A stretch of DNA of 64,000 bases, from assembly GCA_016716905.1 (NCBI GenBank), contig JADJUS010000004.1:186001-250000 (forward strand), given 5' to 3'. Position 1 is the first letter of the stretch. Every line of letters starts with the position of its first letter. This document shows, in pieces, positions 44,553 through 52,783 of the stretch. Under the pieces are notes generated by a model. It had not been told where the DNA came from. It saw only the letters and a list, made by a program, of their open reading frames with translations, and made no database searches. This DNA comes from Acidobacteriota bacterium. GTDB taxonomy: Bacteria > Acidobacteriota > Vicinamibacteria > Vicinamibacterales > SCN-69-37. The translations under genes were made by a program, and so were the position numbers.

Positions 44553-44556
44553 CGTA

Positions 44557-44620
44557 CGTAGCGCGGCCTGGTTCTCAAGGCCGCGGTATCTCGCGCGCTT
44601 GAGGTTCAGCGCGCGTTACG
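44557..44620. repeat. GTAGCGCGGCC-type palindromic repeat (copy 1, full length)
   Basis: Outer arms CGTAGCGCG and CGCGTTACG enclose two hairpins: GCGGCC/GGCCGC with loop TGGTTCTCAA, and GCGCGC/GCGCGC with loop TTGAGGTTCA. The loops are partly complementary, so the element can fold as two hairpins or as one long stem. Other copies lie at 46705, 46820, 52675, 59589 and 63686. Confidence 0.8.
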
Positions 44621-44638
44621 AACTGCGGAAATTGGAGA

Positions 44639-46699
44639 GTGCCGAATTTGGAGAGTGTTGATCCGTTCCGCTGGTTAGAAGACCCAGATAGTCCGGACAC
44701 CATCGCATGGGTTGCGGAACAGAACCGGCGCTCCGAGGCGTTTCTTTCGTCGATCCCCGCTCGAGATGTAATACGCGCCCGGCTGACTGCGCTCTGGAAC
44801 TACGAGCGCTGTGGCCCGCCGGAACGATACGGCGACTGGTATATTTTCTCGAAAAACGACGGCCTGCAGCCGCAGGCGGTGCTCTACAAAACGCGCACGC
44901 TCGACGGACCGGCCGAGGTGCTGCTCGATCCGAACCTGCTCTCACCCGACGGCACCATCGCGCTCGCCGCCACCAGCGTGTCTGACGATGGGCGGTGGTT
45001 GGCGTATGCGTTGTCGGCGAGCGGGTCCGACTGGATGACGTGGCGCATTCGGGACATCGCCACCGGCGTGGACCTTGCAGACGAAGTGCCGTGGTCGAAA
45101 TTTTCCACTGCTTCGTGGGCCCACGACGGCAGCGGCTTCTACTACGCCGGCTACGAGCCACCAGCCGACGGCAACCTCTTCACCACGGTGAACACTGGTC
45201 ACACGCTGTACTTTCACAGGATCGGGGTCCTGGGGGCCCGGAGTCCCGGGGTCGAATCGGATCGCGTGGTTTTTGCTGCTCCTGCCCACCCCGACTGGCT
45301 CTTTGCGGCCGACGTGACCGACGATGGGCGGTGGTTGGTGATTACGCAGAGCCAGGGGACGAATCGCGAGAGCCGGATTCTTCTGCAGGACCTGTCGGGC
45401 TCCGTGGCGCAGGCGACTGACGCCCCGGTTGTCCCGTTCCTGGATCGCTTTGATGCGTCGTACCAGGTGGTCGCCAATGATGCGGACGTGTTTTATGTCC
45501 TGACCGATCACAATGCGCCGCGCGGGCGGCTGGTCGCGATTCGAACTGGCCACGTGGATCCGTCGGCGTGGACCACGGTGATCGCAGAAGCGCCAGGCAC
45601 CGACGTGCTCGCGTCGGTCATCCGCGTCGGAGATGCCTGGGTGGCGGTGTGGCGCACCGACGCGCACGAGCGCATCGTGGTGCACGCACTTGATGGCGCA
45701 CCACAAAGAGAGGTCCCGCTGCCTGTGAAGGGCGCCATTGTCTCGATGACCGGGCGTCGTCACCAGCCCGATGTGTTCTTTTCGTTCTCGTCGTTCACGT
45801 ACCCCGGCACGGTCTTCCGCCACATCGTCTCTACCGGGGAGACGAGCGTGTGGCACGAGCCGAAGGTTGATTTCGATCCGAGCGCGTTCGAGACGACGCA
45901 GGTGTTTTATCCGTCGAAGGACGGCACGCGTATTCCGATGTTCATCGTGCACAAGCGGGGGCTGGTCCTCGACGGGAGCCACCGGACGTACCTGTACGGC
46001 TATGGCGGCTTCGACATCTCACTGACGCCGGCGTTCTCCGCGTCGATCGTCGCGTGGATGGAGCGCGGCGGCGTGTTCGCGCAGGCCAACCTGCGCGGGG
46101 GCGGGGAGTACGGCAAGGCCTGGCATGATGCCGGCCGTCTCAAGAACAAGCAGAACGTGTTCGACGACTTCATCGCTGCGGCTGAGTACCTGATCTCGAA
46201 CGGTTACACGACATCAGCCCGGCTGGCGATTGGCGGCGGCAGCAACGGCGGCCTGCTCGTGGGCGCGTGTATGACGCAGCGCCCCGACCTGTTTGGTGCG
46301 GCCGTGCCGGCCGTCGGCGTGCTCGACATGCTGCGGTTTCACAAGTTCACGATCGGCTGGGCGTGGACCTCTGACTACGGCAATCCCGATGAGCCCGAAG
46401 ACCGTGCGGTGTTGCTGAAGTATTCGCCACTGCACAACATCAAGCCCGGCACGCACTACCCGGCCACGCTTGTCATCACCGCGGACCACGACGACCGCGT
46501 GGCGCCGGCGCATAGTCACAAGTTCACGGCCACGCTCCAGGCCGCGCAGGCAGGCCCCGCGCCCATCCTCACGCGCATCGACGTCAAGGCAGGCCACGGC
46601 GCCGGGAAGCCCACCGCAAAAGTCATCGCCGAGAAGGCGGACGTGTGGGCGTTCCTGGAGGCGGTCCTGGGTTCAGGGTCCAGAGTCCAGGGTTCCTAG
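44639..46699 (+). CDS. Prolyl oligopeptidase (family S9A)
   Basis: A 686-residue peptidase cleaving after proline in short peptides. The seven-blade propeller occupies roughly residues 70-420. The catalytic part has GGGSNGG (Ser535), TADHDDR (Asp) and AGHGAGKP (His653), with FAQANLRGGGEYG and WHDAGRLKNKQNVFDDFIAAAEYL of the POP type. There is no signal peptide, so it is probably cytosolic. Start is GTG, with GGAG a few bases upstream. The last eight residues (SGSRVQGS) are encoded by a GGGTCCAGAG tandem array and are not part of the family. Confidence 0.9.
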   Translation: MPNLESVDPFRWLEDPDSPDTIAWVAEQNRRSEAFLSSIPARDVIRARLTALWNYERCGPPERYGDWYIFSKNDGLQPQAVLYKTRTLDGPAEVLLDPNLLSPDGTIALAATSVSDDGRWLAYALSASGSDWMTWRIRDIATGVDLADEVPWSKFSTASWAHDGSGFYYAGYEPPADGNLFTTVNTGHTLYFHRIGVLGARSPGVESDRVVFAAPAHPDWLFAADVTDDGRWLVITQSQGTNRESRILLQDLSGSVAQATDAPVVPFLDRFDASYQVVANDADVFYVLTDHNAPRGRLVAIRTGHVDPSAWTTVIAEAPGTDVLASVIRVGDAWVAVWRTDAHERIVVHALDGAPQREVPLPVKGAIVSMTGRRHQPDVFFSFSSFTYPGTVFRHIVSTGETSVWHEPKVDFDPSAFETTQVFYPSKDGTRIPMFIVHKRGLVLDGSHRTYLYGYGGFDISLTPAFSASIVAWMERGGVFAQANLRGGGEYGKAWHDAGRLKNKQNVFDDFIAAAEYLISNGYTTSARLAIGGGSNGGLLVGACMTQRPDLFGAAVPAVGVLDMLRFHKFTIGWAWTSDYGNPDEPEDRAVLLKYSPLHNIKPGTHYPATLVITADHDDRVAPAHSHKFTATLQAAQAGPAPILTRIDVKAGHGAGKPTAKVIAEKADVWAFLEAVLGSGSRVQGS
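46667..46697. repeat. GGGTCCAGAG tandem array at the end of the S9A gene
   Basis: Copies of CAGGGTCCAGAGTCCAGGGTT run through the last codons of the prolyl oligopeptidase to its stop. The same unit (complement TGGACCCTGGACTCT) recurs at 47715-47761 in the facing VWFA gene. Confidence 0.7.
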
Positions 46700-46704
46700 A
46701 ATTT

Positions 46705-46803
46705 CGTAGCGCGGCCTGGGCTTGCCTCGCCATAGCGCGAAGCGCGGAGGCGGGTCCTCAAGGCCGCGGTGTTCGGCGCGCTTGAGACCCAGCGCGCCCT
46801 ACG
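46705..46803. repeat. GTAGCGCGGCC-type palindromic repeat with a second palindrome nested in its loop (copy 2)
   Basis: Outer ends CGTAGCGCGGCCTGGG and CCCAGCGCGCCCTACG are as in the other full copies. Here the loop of the first hairpin holds an extra ~36-base segment (about 46720-46756) that is itself palindromic: GCCTCGC ... GCGGAGGC. This looks like insertion of one repeat into another. Confidence 0.75.
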
Positions 46804-46819
46804 AAGGCATTTAGAATTT

Positions 46820-46848
46820 CGTAGCGCGGCCTGGGTCTCAAGGCCGCG
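46820..46848. repeat. GTAGCGCGGCC-type palindromic repeat, half copy (copy 3)
   Basis: Only the first hairpin (CGTAGCGCGGCC ... GGCCGCG) is present. It overlaps the end of the minus-strand VWFA gene: the stop TGA at 46838-46840 and the last few codons come from the repeat. Confidence 0.78.
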
Positions 46849-47809
46849 ATTGGGCAACCAGAAACGCCGCGCGAGCGCGGACCTGGTAGCTGGCGTCGCG
46901 CGTTCGGATCGACACGGTATGAAATCGCCCGTCGGCGGGGACAGTGGCGATTGAAATGCGGTAGGCCTGTTGGAGGGCGATCACACTTGCTGTCAGCGGG
47001 CTTGGCTGGCCGGGAGTCGGCGGCGCCTTCCGCATCTCGACGGCCAGGCCACCGGTGGTGACGGATAGCCGTTCCAGGGCCAGACCTGGCCTGACGAGCG
47101 CTATCTGATCTGACGTCTGCGAAAGAAGCATCGGGCCACCCACGCTGACCGTCGAAATCGGAATGCCGAGGGCGATGGCACGGTCAGCAACCTCGCTGAG
47201 GTTCTTGTGGTTCCCGGTGGACTTGCCGTCGGTGATGAGGATGACCGCCCGGCGGCCCGGCTCGGGTTCCAGCACAGTCAACGCAGCATCAAGCGCGTCC
47301 CAGATCGGCGACGGTCCGGTGCGTTCGTTCTCGCGCGGAGCGATGGCTTCAACCAGGCCCTGACGCGCGAGGCGCCGGTTGGTCGTAAAGGCGTTCGCCA
47401 TGACTACTCGTCGGGCGAACGAGGCAAAACGAACGCGATCTTCATTCCTGAACTGCGCCAGCAGCTCGTCGTTCAACGCCCTCTCAACATCCCCGCCCCT
47501 CGACACCCCCGGCCACATCGTGCTTGCCGTGATGTCGATCATCACGACTACGGTGATGGGGCTGTCGTCAACCACGCATGCCTCGATCGGGACTTCGCGG
47601 TCGTCAACGGTCACGATGAAGTCGTCGCGGGTCAATCCACCCACAAATGCCAATCCACTCACAAACTTCCCACCCACAAACGAATCGCCGATCCGTTCGA
47701 CCACCGCCTCGATATGGACCCTGGACTCTGAACGCTGGACCCTGGACTCTGGACCCTGGACGAAGAGGGCTCCCGCGATTGCCGCCATCGTCGCCAGCAC
47801 GCGAATCAT
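46838..47809 (-). CDS. Secreted VWA-domain ('VWFA-related') protein
   Basis: A 323-residue exported protein with a signal peptide (about residues 1-18). The next ~15 residues (QGPESRVQRSESRVH) come from a TGGACCCTGGACTCT tandem array, and GGKFVSGLAFVGGL is a further short repeat. The VWA domain has DITAST in the MIDAS position and later ITDGKSTG, and the C-terminal part is the usual beta tail (YRISIATVPADGRFHTVSIRTRD). Its start overlaps the stop of the upstream VWFA gene by four bases, so the two form an operon. Role unknown. Confidence 0.8.
   Translation of the reverse strand: MIRVLATMAAIAGALFVQGPESRVQRSESRVHIEAVVERIGDSFVGGKFVSGLAFVGGLTRDDFIVTVDDREVPIEACVVDDSPITVVVMIDITASTMWPGVSRGGDVERALNDELLAQFRNEDRVRFASFARRVVMANAFTTNRRLARQGLVEAIAPRENERTGPSPIWDALDAALTVLEPEPGRRAVILITDGKSTGNHKNLSEVADRAIALGIPISTVSVGGPMLLSQTSDQIALVRPGLALERLSVTTGGLAVEMRKAPPTPGQPSPLTASVIALQQAYRISIATVPADGRFHTVSIRTRDASYQVRARAAFLVAQSRP
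47715..47761. repeat. TGGACCCTGGACTCT tandem array inside a VWFA gene
   Basis: About three copies of a 14-15 base unit within codons just after the signal peptide. It is the complement of the array at the end of the S9A gene about 1 kb away. Confidence 0.7.
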
Positions 47810-48714
47810 CGCGCGGCCCCAGCCACATAACTCCGCCTGGCCCGGACGTTGAGGTCGCGATTGCGCGTCACCACTTCGATCGATCGCGTTTTTCCATCGC
47901 TCGAGCCTTGCACGATGCCGATCAGGTATTGCCGCCGCAGCTCTTCTGCCACCCGGCCAAATGTGGTCTCCAGGTCATCGTCATTCGCCAACTCGAAGTG
48001 TCCGCCTCCCGTGCGGGCCACCAGCTGCACCATCTGCCCGTCCAGGGAAGAAGTCAGCACAGTGGCTGGAGTTTTGTTGCCGCCGGCTAGTCCGATGGCA
48101 TAGATCATGAAGCCGCCGGCGAGTGTCCTGCGCTCCACTTCCTGGCGTCCGACGTCAAAGCCAGGCAGGCTGCCGGCGGCGACGCCGTCAGTCAGCGTCA
48201 GCACCACGCGCCGGCCTGTTTCGGACTCGAGCGATCGCACCGCTTCATTGAGGCCGCCCCACAGCGGCGTGGAGCCGCCAGGCCAGAGCTCCTCGCCCAG
48301 GATCCGCTCCAGTCGACCTTTGTCATTGGTGAGCCACGGGCTGATCGCAATCTCCTCGCCGAACGTTCCGATACGTGCGCGATCCTCCGGACGCAGGGCG
48401 CGAATAAAGTGCAGGGCGCCCTCTCGCACCCGCAGCAGCCGGTTCGCCATGCTGCCGCTCATGTCGAGCAGCACCACAACCGTGATCGGCTGTATCTCGT
48501 TGGAGAAGACGGTGATGGGAACGGGCTTGCCGGAGTCGAACACCTCGAAATCTTCGCGCGTCAGGTCAGGCACCAGGCGCCCGTTGCGATCCTGCACGGT
48601 GGCATAAATCGGCACCGTTTGTGTACCGGCGCGGAATGTCGGGGCTTGTTGTGCAGCACCCAGCATCGGCGCCGCGGCGGCGAACACAACCAGCGAGCGA
48701 AGGATGGCTCGCAC
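47806..48714 (-). CDS. Secreted VWA-domain ('VWFA-related') protein
   Basis: A 302-residue protein with signal peptide MRAILRSLVVFAAAAPMLGAAQ. The start is GTG at 48714, just after the permease stop; longer readings lie inside the permease. The pre-VWA segment (VPIYATVQDRNGRLVPDLTREDFEVFDSGKPVPI) is the hallmark of the acidobacterial family, and the VWA has intact MIDAS DMSGSM and LTLTDG. A final beta segment (TRSIEVVTRNRDLNVRARRSYV) ends it. It overlaps the downstream VWFA gene. Confidence 0.86.
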   Translation of the reverse strand: MRAILRSLVVFAAAAPMLGAAQQAPTFRAGTQTVPIYATVQDRNGRLVPDLTREDFEVFDSGKPVPITVFSNEIQPITVVVLLDMSGSMANRLLRVREGALHFIRALRPEDRARIGTFGEEIAISPWLTNDKGRLERILGEELWPGGSTPLWGGLNEAVRSLESETGRRVVLTLTDGVAAGSLPGFDVGRQEVERRTLAGGFMIYAIGLAGGNKTPATVLTSSLDGQMVQLVARTGGGHFELANDDDLETTFGRVAEELRRQYLIGIVQGSSDGKTRSIEVVTRNRDLNVRARRSYVAGAAR

Positions 48715-48724
48715 TGGCAGCCTG

Positions 48725-51178
48725 CTAGTCGTGACGCAGCGACACGAGCGGGTCCACGCGCGAGGCGCGGCGCGCGGGCCATGCACTCGCGAGTGCGGCC
48801 ACCACCAGGGGCAGCACGGCCATCAAGGCAAACGTCACGGGGTCCGTGGCATCGATGTCGAACAACATGTGGCGCACCGTGCCGGTCAGCCACCACGCGG
48901 CCATCAGTCCCACGCCCACGCCAATGGCCGTGATCGTCAACGCCTGGCGCAGCACCAGCGTGACGAGTGTCGAAGGCGTGGCGCCCAGCGCCAGCCGGAT
49001 GCCCAGTTCGCGCGTGCCCTGCGCCACCAGATACGCCATCACGCCGCCGATGCCGATACTGGCCAGCACCACGGCCACGCCGGCGAACAACGACAGCAGC
49101 ACCATCGCGAACCGCCGCCGCGCCAGCGACGCTTCCATCCGCTGCTCCATCGTCTGCATCCGGTACACCGGCACAGCAGGGTCAAGCGAGCGAACCACCT
49201 GTGTGGCTTGCGTCATGAGGGCGCTCGGGTCGGCATCGGTGTGCGCCACCACAAAGAGCGACCGCGCGCCGGTCTGTGTGAGCGGCCGATACAGCGCGAT
49301 GCGCGAGTCAGCATCGAGCGCGTACTGCTTCACCGTGCCGACGACGCCGACGATGGTTTCCCAGGGGGAGGTGGAGGCGGCGTCGCCGAACTTGAGGCGT
49401 TTGCCGATGGGATCGGTGTCGGGGAAGAGATCGCGGGCGAGGCGCGCGTCGATGATGACGGCGCGCGGCTGATCCGGCGTGTCGGTCGCCGTGAAGAGAC
49501 GACCGCGATGGAGCGGAATCTTCATCGCTTCGAAGTAGCGGCCGGCCACCGTGCGCATGTCGGCGTTGATGAAGACTTCGCCAGACGGAGGCACGCGGCC
49601 TTCAATGGTGATCGGGCCCCAGGCAAAGAAGTTGCTCATGGGCAGCGCGGTCACGCCGCCGGAGGCCGTCACTCCTGGGATGGTGTCGAGTTGCTCCCAC
49701 AGTTTGCGATACGCCTCGCGAATCGCTTCGGCGTTGGGATAGCGCGGTCCCGTGAGCGTCAGCTCAAGTGTGAGCACACCGGCGGCGGAAAATCCGGGCG
49801 AGACCTGTTGCAGGCGCGCGTAGCTGCGTACGAGGAGTCCAGCACCGATGAGCACGAGTACCGCGAGCGCGACTTCGCCGATGACCAGGAGGCGCCGCAG
49901 GTGATGGCCACGGCCCCAGAGAGTGTGGGCGCCTGATCCGCGAACACCGTCGCGCAGCACTCCCTGGACGTCGAGCCGCTGCAGGCCCAGGACGGGCGCG
50001 AGGCCGAAGAGCAGCCCTGCGGCCATCGAGACGACGAGCGTGAAGAGCAGGACGGTGCCATTGATTCCGATGTCGCCCAGACGCGGCACGTTCTGCGGCT
50101 GCAGTTCCTGAATCCAGCGAATCCCCAGTTCCGCCAGCACGATGCCGAGCACGCCACCTGCGAGAGAGAGCAGCAGGCCCTCTGTCATCAGTTGCCGCGC
50201 AATCTGCGCGCGAGTGGCTCCGAGGGCCGTGCGCACGGCCATCTCCTTGCGGCGATCCAGCGCGCGCGAGAGCAGCAGGTTGGCGACGTTGGCGCAGGCA
50301 ATGAGCAACACGCAGCCCACGGCGCCCGCCAGCAGCCAGAGCGTCGAGCGCGCATCGCCCACCACTTGTTCGTCGAGCGGCACCACGCTGAACGTCAGCC
50401 CGCCGTTGGGTGGATACACGTCCGGATACGTCTGGCGGAGGCTGGCTGTGATGGTGTCCATCTCAATCTGGGCCGCCTGGGCGGTCACGCCCGGCGCCAG
50501 CGTGCCCATGATGTTGTAGTCCTCCCTCGTGCGAATGGAGGCCGCGTCGGCGGCCATCGGAAGGGGCAGGTAGAGGTCGCCATCGGCCACCACGCCCAGC
50601 GTGGGCAGCACTTCCCGCGGCAGAGAGAACCCGCGCATCAGCACGCCGGCCACCGTCACGGGTTGGCCGTTGACCAGGATCGTGCGTCCCACCACAGCCG
50701 GGTCCGCGCCGTACCGCCGGCTCCACAATCCGTGGCTCAGCACGGCAGTTGGGGGCTGCCCGGGGGTGTCGTGTTGCGGGCCGAAAAGCTGACCGTGGAG
50801 CGCGCCCGCGCCCAGCATGGGCAACAGATTCGACGAGACGCGGATGGTGCCCACACGCTCGGGCTCGCTGTCACCGGTCAGGTTTGCATTGGCCCCGATG
50901 GCGATGGCGAGCTGTTCGAAACCGCGATGCCGGGTCTTGATGTCGAAGTACTGGGCGGTGGAAAACCAGTCTTCCGTAATGTTGAGGCCGGGGGACCGGT
51001 TCCAGAGGATGACCAACCGGTCGGCGTTCGCGTACGGAAGGGGCTTGAGGAGCAGGGCATGCACCACGCTGAAGATGGCGGTGTTGGCGCCGATGCCCAG
51101 CGCCAGTGAGAGCACGGCCACGGCGGCCACCGCCCGGGACGAGCCGAACGACCTGATGGCGGATTTCAGCAGCGACAT
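48725..51178 (-). CDS. ADOP-type ABC permease (MacB_PCD + FtsX domains)
   Basis: An 817-residue permease with the usual acidobacterial N-terminal helix (VLSLALGIGANTAIFSVVHALLLKPLPY), MacB-type periplasmic domain, FtsX domain 1 at ~280-400 (DRRKEMAVRTALGATRAQIARQ), a second periplasmic domain, and FtsX domain 2 near the end (TRELGIRLALGATPSTLV), closing in PARRASRVDPLVSLRHD. Related MacB proteins drive efflux or lipoprotein-linked mechanotransmission, and an ATPase partner must be encoded elsewhere. The start at 51178 (MSLLKSAIRSFG) fits the family. Two VWFA genes follow 10 bases after. Confidence 0.93.
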   Translation of the reverse strand: MSLLKSAIRSFGSSRAVAAVAVLSLALGIGANTAIFSVVHALLLKPLPYANADRLVILWNRSPGLNITEDWFSTAQYFDIKTRHRGFEQLAIAIGANANLTGDSEPERVGTIRVSSNLLPMLGAGALHGQLFGPQHDTPGQPPTAVLSHGLWSRRYGADPAVVGRTILVNGQPVTVAGVLMRGFSLPREVLPTLGVVADGDLYLPLPMAADAASIRTREDYNIMGTLAPGVTAQAAQIEMDTITASLRQTYPDVYPPNGGLTFSVVPLDEQVVGDARSTLWLLAGAVGCVLLIACANVANLLLSRALDRRKEMAVRTALGATRAQIARQLMTEGLLLSLAGGVLGIVLAELGIRWIQELQPQNVPRLGDIGINGTVLLFTLVVSMAAGLLFGLAPVLGLQRLDVQGVLRDGVRGSGAHTLWGRGHHLRRLLVIGEVALAVLVLIGAGLLVRSYARLQQVSPGFSAAGVLTLELTLTGPRYPNAEAIREAYRKLWEQLDTIPGVTASGGVTALPMSNFFAWGPITIEGRVPPSGEVFINADMRTVAGRYFEAMKIPLHRGRLFTATDTPDQPRAVIIDARLARDLFPDTDPIGKRLKFGDAASTSPWETIVGVVGTVKQYALDADSRIALYRPLTQTGARSLFVVAHTDADPSALMTQATQVVRSLDPAVPVYRMQTMEQRMEASLARRRFAMVLLSLFAGVAVVLASIGIGGVMAYLVAQGTRELGIRLALGATPSTLVTLVLRQALTITAIGVGVGLMAAWWLTGTVRHMLFDIDATDPVTFALMAVLPLVVAALASAWPARRASRVDPLVSLRHD

Positions 51179-51311
51179 GGTGGAGTGAGGCGGGATCGTA
51201 ACACCTCCGGGGGCCCGCCCAAGCGCCGGACTCCGGCGTCCAAAGCCCCTGAGTGCCTGTCGTGGCTTGACTTCCGGGGGGGCGGTTGACAGCATTCATA
51301 GGGAAACTCTT

Positions 51312-51758
51312 GTGACACGTGTGTTTTGTTCAACTTCATTAGTGGTGGTGGCAGGGATGCTGGCCGGCCTGTCTTCCGCAGGGTGCTCGCCGTTAGGCCC
51401 GTCATCCAACCAGACCAGCCTGCCGAATGCGGCGATCTCGGTTGAGAACTTCAGCGGCACGCTCAAGGTGGAAGGCGTGGCGTTTTACTCGTTTACGGTC
51501 GTGGAAGGCGGCACCACGTATCTGAGCCTGCTGAGCCTCAAAGAGGCCGGTGTCGACTCGGACGTGCTCGTCACCATCGGCATCGGCATCCCGCGCGGCA
51601 CCGCGTGTGTGGCGACCAATGTGCTTGCGGTGGCGGCCACGGGCGCCCTTCAACTGACCGGCACCACCAACCCCGGTGTGCACTGCGCCGTCATCTTCGA
51701 CTCGGGCAACCTGACCAAGGACGCCACGTTCTCGCTCAACATCGCGCGTCCAAAATGA
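51312..51758 (+). CDS. Lipoprotein, tandem paralog 1 of 3
   Basis: A 148-residue predicted lipoprotein; GTG start at 51312, lipobox LSSAGC. The mature domain (~110 residues) has the pattern FSGTLKVEGVAFYSFTV, a VTIGIGIPRGTAC segment and PGVHCAVIFDSGNLTKDATFSLNIARP. The two Cys after the lipid Cys could form a disulfide. The fold looks like a beta sandwich of the kind found in secreted carbohydrate- or calcium-binding domains, but I cannot name a family. The next gene overlaps its stop by four bases. Confidence 0.75.
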   Translation: MTRVFCSTSLVVVAGMLAGLSSAGCSPLGPSSNQTSLPNAAISVENFSGTLKVEGVAFYSFTVVEGGTTYLSLLSLKEAGVDSDVLVTIGIGIPRGTACVATNVLAVAATGALQLTGTTNPGVHCAVIFDSGNLTKDATFSLNIARPK

Positions 51759-52198
51759 AGATGTTTCAAATTATCCGTGTGGGGGCAGCCCTCGTGGCCC
51801 TTTCTGTGACCGCCTCGGCCTGCAGCAGTACGACGGCGCCGACAGAAGCCGACAGCACGATCACACCCCTCGAATTTACGACCCTGACGTTCGCCGGCAC
51901 GCTTGAGGCGAAGGGCAGCGGCTTCTACTCATTCGCGGTGAGCCAGGCCGGCCCCGTGGGCCTGACGCTGGCCGCGGTCCAGACACCCGGTGGCGCCGCG
52001 CTTTCGACCCCGCTGGGGATCGGCATCGGCGTGCCCAGCGGCACCGGTTGCGCCCGCACCATTTCCCAGAGCACCGTGCCTGGCCTGGCCGCCCAGATGA
52101 CGGTAACCCTGAATCCGGGGACGTATTGCGCTGCGGTGTTCGACACCGGAACCCTGACGGCTGCCGTAAACTTCGCCATGCGGATCAGGCATCCCTGA
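51755..52198 (+). CDS. Lipoprotein, tandem paralog 2 of 3
   Basis: A 147-residue lipoprotein (lipobox TASAC) sharing the layout of its neighbours: FAGTLEAKGSGFYSFAVSQ, LGIGIGVPSGTGC, PGTYCAAVFDTGTLTAAVNFAMRIRHP. The two cysteines align with those of paralogs 1 and 3. Its ATG overlaps the stop of paralog 1 (ATGA). Gene duplication in place is the simplest origin. Confidence 0.75.
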   Translation: MKMFQIIRVGAALVALSVTASACSSTTAPTEADSTITPLEFTTLTFAGTLEAKGSGFYSFAVSQAGPVGLTLAAVQTPGGAALSTPLGIGIGVPSGTGCARTISQSTVPGLAAQMTVTLNPGTYCAAVFDTGTLTAAVNFAMRIRHP

Positions 52199-52227
52199 CC
52201 GCTGTGAGAGTGAGACCACACACCGCC

Positions 52228-52662
52228 ATGAGAGCTGCATCCTTCTTCAAGACCACCTTGGCCGTCGTTGTCCTGGCTTCCTCGCTGACGCTGGCCGGCT
52301 GCGACGAAGACACGCCAACCACGCCAACGCCCGACCCGACCACCGCCTCGGTCACGTTCGCCAGCAACCTCGCGCTGGGCGGATCCTCCACGCGTTCGTT
52401 CGACGTCACGCGCGCCGGCAACGTCAGCGTGACGCTGCTGGCCGTCGGCGGCTCCTCCACGCTGAAAGTGGGCCTCGGCGTCGGTATTCCGCTGGCCGAC
52501 GGGTCCGGGTGCGTGCTGAGCCGATCGGTTGAAGCCGTGGCGGGCACCACCGCGCAACTCGAACTCGCCGTCGACACCGGCAAGTACTGCGTGCAGATCT
52601 ACGACCCCGGCACGCTCACCGCGGTCGTCGCCTTCTCGATCAATCTGATCTACCCCATCTAG
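52228..52662 (+). CDS. Lipoprotein, tandem paralog 3 of 3
   Basis: A 144-residue lipoprotein (lipobox LAGC) with a Thr/Pro-rich linker (TPTTPTPDPTTASVT). The domain is more diverged: SSTRSFDVTRAGNVSVTLLAVG, VGLGVGIPLADGSGC, TGKYCVQIYDPGTLTAVVAFSINLIYP. The short FYSF segment of paralogs 1 and 2 is replaced by RSFD. The two cysteines and the G-x-LT-x-x-V-x-F tail are kept. It starts 30 bases after paralog 2. Confidence 0.73.
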   Translation: MRAASFFKTTLAVVVLASSLTLAGCDEDTPTTPTPDPTTASVTFASNLALGGSSTRSFDVTRAGNVSVTLLAVGGSSTLKVGLGVGIPLADGSGCVLSRSVEAVAGTTAQLELAVDTGKYCVQIYDPGTLTAVVAFSINLIYPI

Positions 52663-52674
52663 TCGCCTCCTGAA

Positions 52675-52739
52675 CGTAGCGCGGCCTGGGTCTCAAGGCC
52701 GCGGAACGCCCGCGCGCTTGAAAACCCGCGCGCGCTACG
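52675..52739. repeat. GTAGCGCGGCC-type palindromic repeat (copy 4, full length)
   Basis: Outer arms CGTAGCGCG and CGCGCTACG enclose hairpin 1 (loop TGGGTCTCAA) and hairpin 2 (loop TTGAAAAC), between the third lipoprotein gene and the DPP4-like gene. Confidence 0.8.
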
Positions 52740-52783
52740 AAAACCACCCTCGAACGTGAGAAACTGCGCCCGGGAGAAGGCGC

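Noticed and set aside
48704..49936. 410-codon plus-strand frame opposite the second ADOP permease
   Set aside because: Same reason: an antisense shadow rich in His/Arg/Gln with no motif.
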